Assembly (NCBI RefSeq): GCF_947253065.1
Contig: NZ_CAMXWS010000008.1
Coordinates: 1-64,000 of the forward strand
DNA length: 64,000 nucleotides
Source: an uncultured Corynebacterium sp.
Lineage (GTDB): Bacteria > Actinomycetota > Actinomycetes > Mycobacteriales > Mycobacteriaceae
Direction of reading: 5' to 3'
Shown here one piece after another: positions 61,863-64,000 of the stretch. The position numbers and the translations under genes are program-made. Under the pieces are notes generated by a model. It ran no database searches. It saw only the letters and a program-made list of their open reading frames with translations, and was not told the origin of the DNA. The stretch's first letter is position 1. The number at the start of each line of letters is the position of its first letter.

Positions 61863-62783
61863 ATGCACATGCCCTTCATGAGTACCCAACCAGTCTCGCC
61901 TAAGACGATCGCGCTCGACGGGCCATTTGAGCACGTCTTCCTGCACACGCGCGGCATTCGCCTGCACGCGGCGACGGCGGGCGACCCAGCTGACCCGCTC
62001 GTCGTACTGATTCACGGCACATTCGGTGCCTGGGTGGACTACCGGCACGTCATCGCACCACTGGCTGCACGCGGCTTCCATGTCGCTGCGGTGGACATGC
62101 GTGGGTACGGCATGTCCGATAAACCACCTGCACGAGCCGGCGACAACACGCTCATCTCCGTTGGGGATATCGACGGCATCATCACCGCACTCGGCCACGA
62201 CCGTGCCCACATCATTGGCCACGACACCGGCGGTGCACTCGGCTGGGTCTTCGCTTCCGCATACCCGCACCGCACCGCAAGTCTCACCTCCATTTCCGCC
62301 GCACACCCGAACGATCTGCGCGCACACCTACGCACCCGCCCATGGGAATTGATGTTCATGCTGATCCGCATGGCTGTCGGGCGCTTGCCAATCTGGTTCC
62401 ACCACCTGTGTGCGCCGCTTCTCCCCCGCGTATGGCACCGCGAGCTCACACTCAATACCGCCCCCAAATTCGCCGGCACGCCAGAATTCAAAGAAGCATT
62501 GCGCCTACGCATCCAGGCCGCGCGCATCGACAACGCTCTGCGTGGCATCGTCCGCAACACGCGTCTGCTCACCGCGCCACGCCGCACCAACCCGCTTATC
62601 CACGCCCCAACTCACCTCCTCCACCCCCCTCAAACCGTCTGGGAACGCATCGACACCCGCGCTGCCCGCCGTCTCAGCTCTTCCCCCACCGTTGCGTCTG
62701 TCCCCGGGACGAAGAATGCACCGCACATCGAAGATCCCGAAGGCTTCGTCAACGCGGTGGCTGATTTTCTTGTTCAGCTCTAA
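61863..62783 (+). CDS. Alpha/beta hydrolase (EphE/epoxide hydrolase-like)
   Basis: Up to 306 residues; ATG 61863, 61869 or 61878 are all possible as none has a ribosome site and the upstream terminator ends at 61861. The oxyanion motif is LIHGTFGAW and the nucleophile is Asp in IIGHDTGGALG, so this is the epoxide-hydrolase/haloacid-dehalogenase branch, not an esterase. The C-terminal His lies in NAPHIEDPEGF. Same location as Rv3670 (ephE), beside MarP. Substrate unknown. Confidence 0.87.
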   Translation: MHMPFMSTQPVSPKTIALDGPFEHVFLHTRGIRLHAATAGDPADPLVVLIHGTFGAWVDYRHVIAPLAARGFHVAAVDMRGYGMSDKPPARAGDNTLISVGDIDGIITALGHDRAHIIGHDTGGALGWVFASAYPHRTASLTSISAAHPNDLRAHLRTRPWELMFMLIRMAVGRLPIWFHHLCAPLLPRVWHRELTLNTAPKFAGTPEFKEALRLRIQAARIDNALRGIVRNTRLLTAPRRTNPLIHAPTHLLHPPQTVWERIDTRAARRLSSSPTVASVPGTKNAPHIEDPEGFVNAVADFLVQL

Positions 62784-63967
62784 GCCACGCAGGTTCGCGT
62801 ATCCACCGGCTCGGTCAGCCCGACATAGTCCCCGACTACATCTTGGACCTGCTTCACCGTGAGTGCGTAGCCGGTCTCAGAGCCGTCGACAGCCGTACCG
62901 AAGATGACGCCGAGCACCTCACCCGATTCCGCGAGCAGCGGACCACCAGAATTGCCCTGCTGAATATTGCCACGCAACGTGTACGCCTGACGTTCAGTAC
63001 GGCCAGTGGCGTAAATATCCGGCCCGGAAATATTCAATTTTTCCCGCACACGTACAGGCGTGACCGTGAATGGACCATTGCCGGGGAAGCCCATCGCCAT
63101 AGCGCCTTGTCCGCTCACTGCTGAACCAGATGCAGTGTGCAGTGGAGCAAGCCCCAGATCAGGTGCGTGAAGCACAGCGATATCAATCTCCGGGTCATAC
63201 AGCACCACTGTCGCACGCTTCAGGCCCAAGACGGTGTCTAGCTCCACACTGTTGGTGCCAGCCACAACGTGCGCATTCGTGATCACATAGTCCGGGGCGG
63301 ACACGAAACCCGAACCAGACAACCGGCGCCGGCAGCTCTCCGCGTCCCCCAGGACATGCACCACGCTGGGGCGCGCAGCGTCCACAACACCTTGATCAAT
63401 GATGCTGTGGTCAGGCGCATCCACCTCAGTTCCGCCCTGTTGGAAGGGAGAGACCATGGGGGGAAGGCCGGTGACGTCGATAAGCCGTGCAACGTGCTCG
63501 GGCGCTTTGTTGACCCACTGCGGCGCCGCGCTGTCCATCGCCGTGAGTATGCGCGAACCGCGGATCGCCCCGCCCAGCTGGCCGCCCGCATTCGCCGCGA
63601 CTGGAACAGCGATCAGCCACACCACAACAAGCGCCATGACGAGCTGCAACAACGATCCAATGAGCGAATCGAAACGCCTCGTCATCTTCGACCGCAACCT
63701 GTCGCGCAAAGCCGAGCCGACCGTCGCTCCAACAATATTGCCCGCCCCAACAAACAGCACCACGGTGGCCAGCAAAAGAAGCAGACGCATACTCGTGCTG
63801 TCAGACACGCCCACCAAGAAACTCGCTGCGACAAGCCCAACAACGAGCCCCGCCGCGACACCGACGGCTGCGAAACCTGAGGAAAAAGCGCCCTGCCGCC
63901 AACCGCTGACCATTGCCGCGGCAAAGAGCACCACGAGCACGAGATCGACGATAAGAGCAGCAGTCAC
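62780..63967 (-). CDS. marP: Membrane serine protease MarP (CvpA plus trypsin-like domain)
   Basis: 395 residues from GTG 63967. Four membrane helices (about 4-100) form a CvpA-like domain; the extracytoplasmic protease domain follows. His in NAHVVAG, Asp in DPEIDIAVL and Ser in QQGNSGGPL make the triad. In M. tuberculosis (Rv3671c) MarP protects against acid and oxidative stress and processes RipA. Cys pair SCRRRLS and TRTCVA could be the redox-regulating disulfide seen in MarP. GTG 63979 (four codons longer) overlaps the -10. Confidence 0.92.
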   Translation of the reverse strand: MTAALIVDLVLVVLFAAAMVSGWRQGAFSSGFAAVGVAAGLVVGLVAASFLVGVSDSTSMRLLLLLATVVLFVGAGNIVGATVGSALRDRLRSKMTRRFDSLIGSLLQLVMALVVVWLIAVPVAANAGGQLGGAIRGSRILTAMDSAAPQWVNKAPEHVARLIDVTGLPPMVSPFQQGGTEVDAPDHSIIDQGVVDAARPSVVHVLGDAESCRRRLSGSGFVSAPDYVITNAHVVAGTNSVELDTVLGLKRATVVLYDPEIDIAVLHAPDLGLAPLHTASGSAVSGQGAMAMGFPGNGPFTVTPVRVREKLNISGPDIYATGRTERQAYTLRGNIQQGNSGGPLLAESGEVLGVIFGTAVDGSETGYALTVKQVQDVVGDYVGLTEPVDTRTCVA

Positions 63968-63975
63968 GGAAGGAC

Positions 63976-63981
63976 ACACTA
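63976..63981 (-). promoter_or_regulatory. -10 element for leaderless marP
   Basis: TAGTGT on the minus strand, 8 nt before GTG 63967. Confidence 0.45.
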
Positions 63982-64000
63982 CTTGCCGAGCGCGCTAAAA

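Larger units (their letters stand above)
1148..63485. repeat. Interspersed 11-mer family CGTCGATAAGC (25 exact copies)
   Basis: Exact CGTCGATAAGC on the plus strand starts at 1148, 18457, 24481, 30848, 33470, 36204, 39386, 43953, 49494, 51105, 59852 and 63475. The reverse complement GCTTATCGACG starts at 2063, 7794, 15579, 19412, 28966, 30673, 31289, 37480, 42030, 43596, 51896, 53120 and 58423. One-base variants CGTCGAAAAGC start at 4371, 37881, 46633, 54518 and 60920 (plus) and 16648, 23773 and 31703 (reverse). Copies fall in genes of both strands, in several reading frames, and in four intergenic regions. Reading by eye may have missed some. Confidence 0.85.

Noticed and set aside
1148..63485. 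KOPS/FtsK-guiding interpretation of the 11-mer
   Set aside because: A polar motif should favour one strand within a single replichore; the split here is 12 to 13.
1..64000. CRISPR arrays, IS elements and riboswitches
   Set aside because: I looked for regularly spaced repeats, transposase motifs with terminal repeats and known riboswitch cores and saw none; a covariance-model scan would be needed to exclude weak RNA elements.

Overview
The window is chromosomal DNA of a mycolic-acid-containing Corynebacterium. It has high GC, two secreted corynomycoloyltransferases, the mycothiol gene mshA, the 33-residue ribosomal protein bS22, gpmA-senX3-regX3, sdhCAB, a fused rmlC-rmlD gene and a Tad pilus cluster. 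Gene order follows two blocks known from Mycobacterium tuberculosis: proC/bS22 down to murB (Rv0500 to Rv0481 region) and delta prime/cyclase/topA/cspA/helicase/tad/ssd/holin/hydrolase/MarP (Rv3644c to Rv3671c region). No prophage, IS element, rRNA or CRISPR array was seen; one tRNA gene (Thr, CGT) is present.

Layout: 1-4.5 kb bS22, BldC-like regulator, proC, membrane protein, ppx/gppA, cysteine-rich protein. 4.5-9.9 kb regX3-senX3-gpmA operon, secreted trypsin-like protease, mshA. 9.9-15.7 kb EspI/MinD-like ATPase, acyl-CoA ligase, murB, DUF2505, methyltransferase-like. 15.7-19.5 kb LmeA-like protein and a minus-strand cluster (DUF445, helical protein, DUF2516, degenerate DeoC). 19.5-26 kb sdhCAB, an SRPBCC protein and lpd. 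26-30.5 kb two mycoloyltransferases flanking an HNH/DUF222 protein and a 40-residue gene that a 60-aa ORF cut-off would miss. 30.5-34.6 kb S9 peptidase, PCu(A)C copper chaperone lipoprotein, Tat-exported DyP peroxidase. 34.6-41.1 kb flippase-like protein, rmlB, rmlCD, rmlA, two GT2 glycosyltransferases and DUF2304: an envelope rhamnose/glycan locus. 41.1-45.6 kb DsbA-like oxidoreductase, SGNH hydrolase, second acyl-CoA ligase, hotdog thioesterase. 45.6-55.5 kb tRNA-Thr, DNA polymerase III delta prime, adenylate cyclase, topA, DedA, cspA, DEAD/DEAH helicase. 55.5-60 kb Tad pilus cluster with Ssd. 60.4-64 kb HAD phosphatase, holin-family protein, alpha/beta hydrolase, MarP protease.

Two DNA-level patterns run across the genes. 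First, an 11-mer, CGTCGATAAGC, occurs exactly at least 25 times in both orientations (12 and 13), in several reading frames and in intergenic DNA, with at least 8 further copies of CGTCGAAAAGC; about 0.03 would be expected by base composition. Second, at least 18 genes show TANNNT 6-8 nt before the start codon with no Shine-Dalgarno, the actinobacterial leaderless-promoter layout; in several cases the TA comes from the stop codon of the upstream gene. This pattern was used to choose several start codons.
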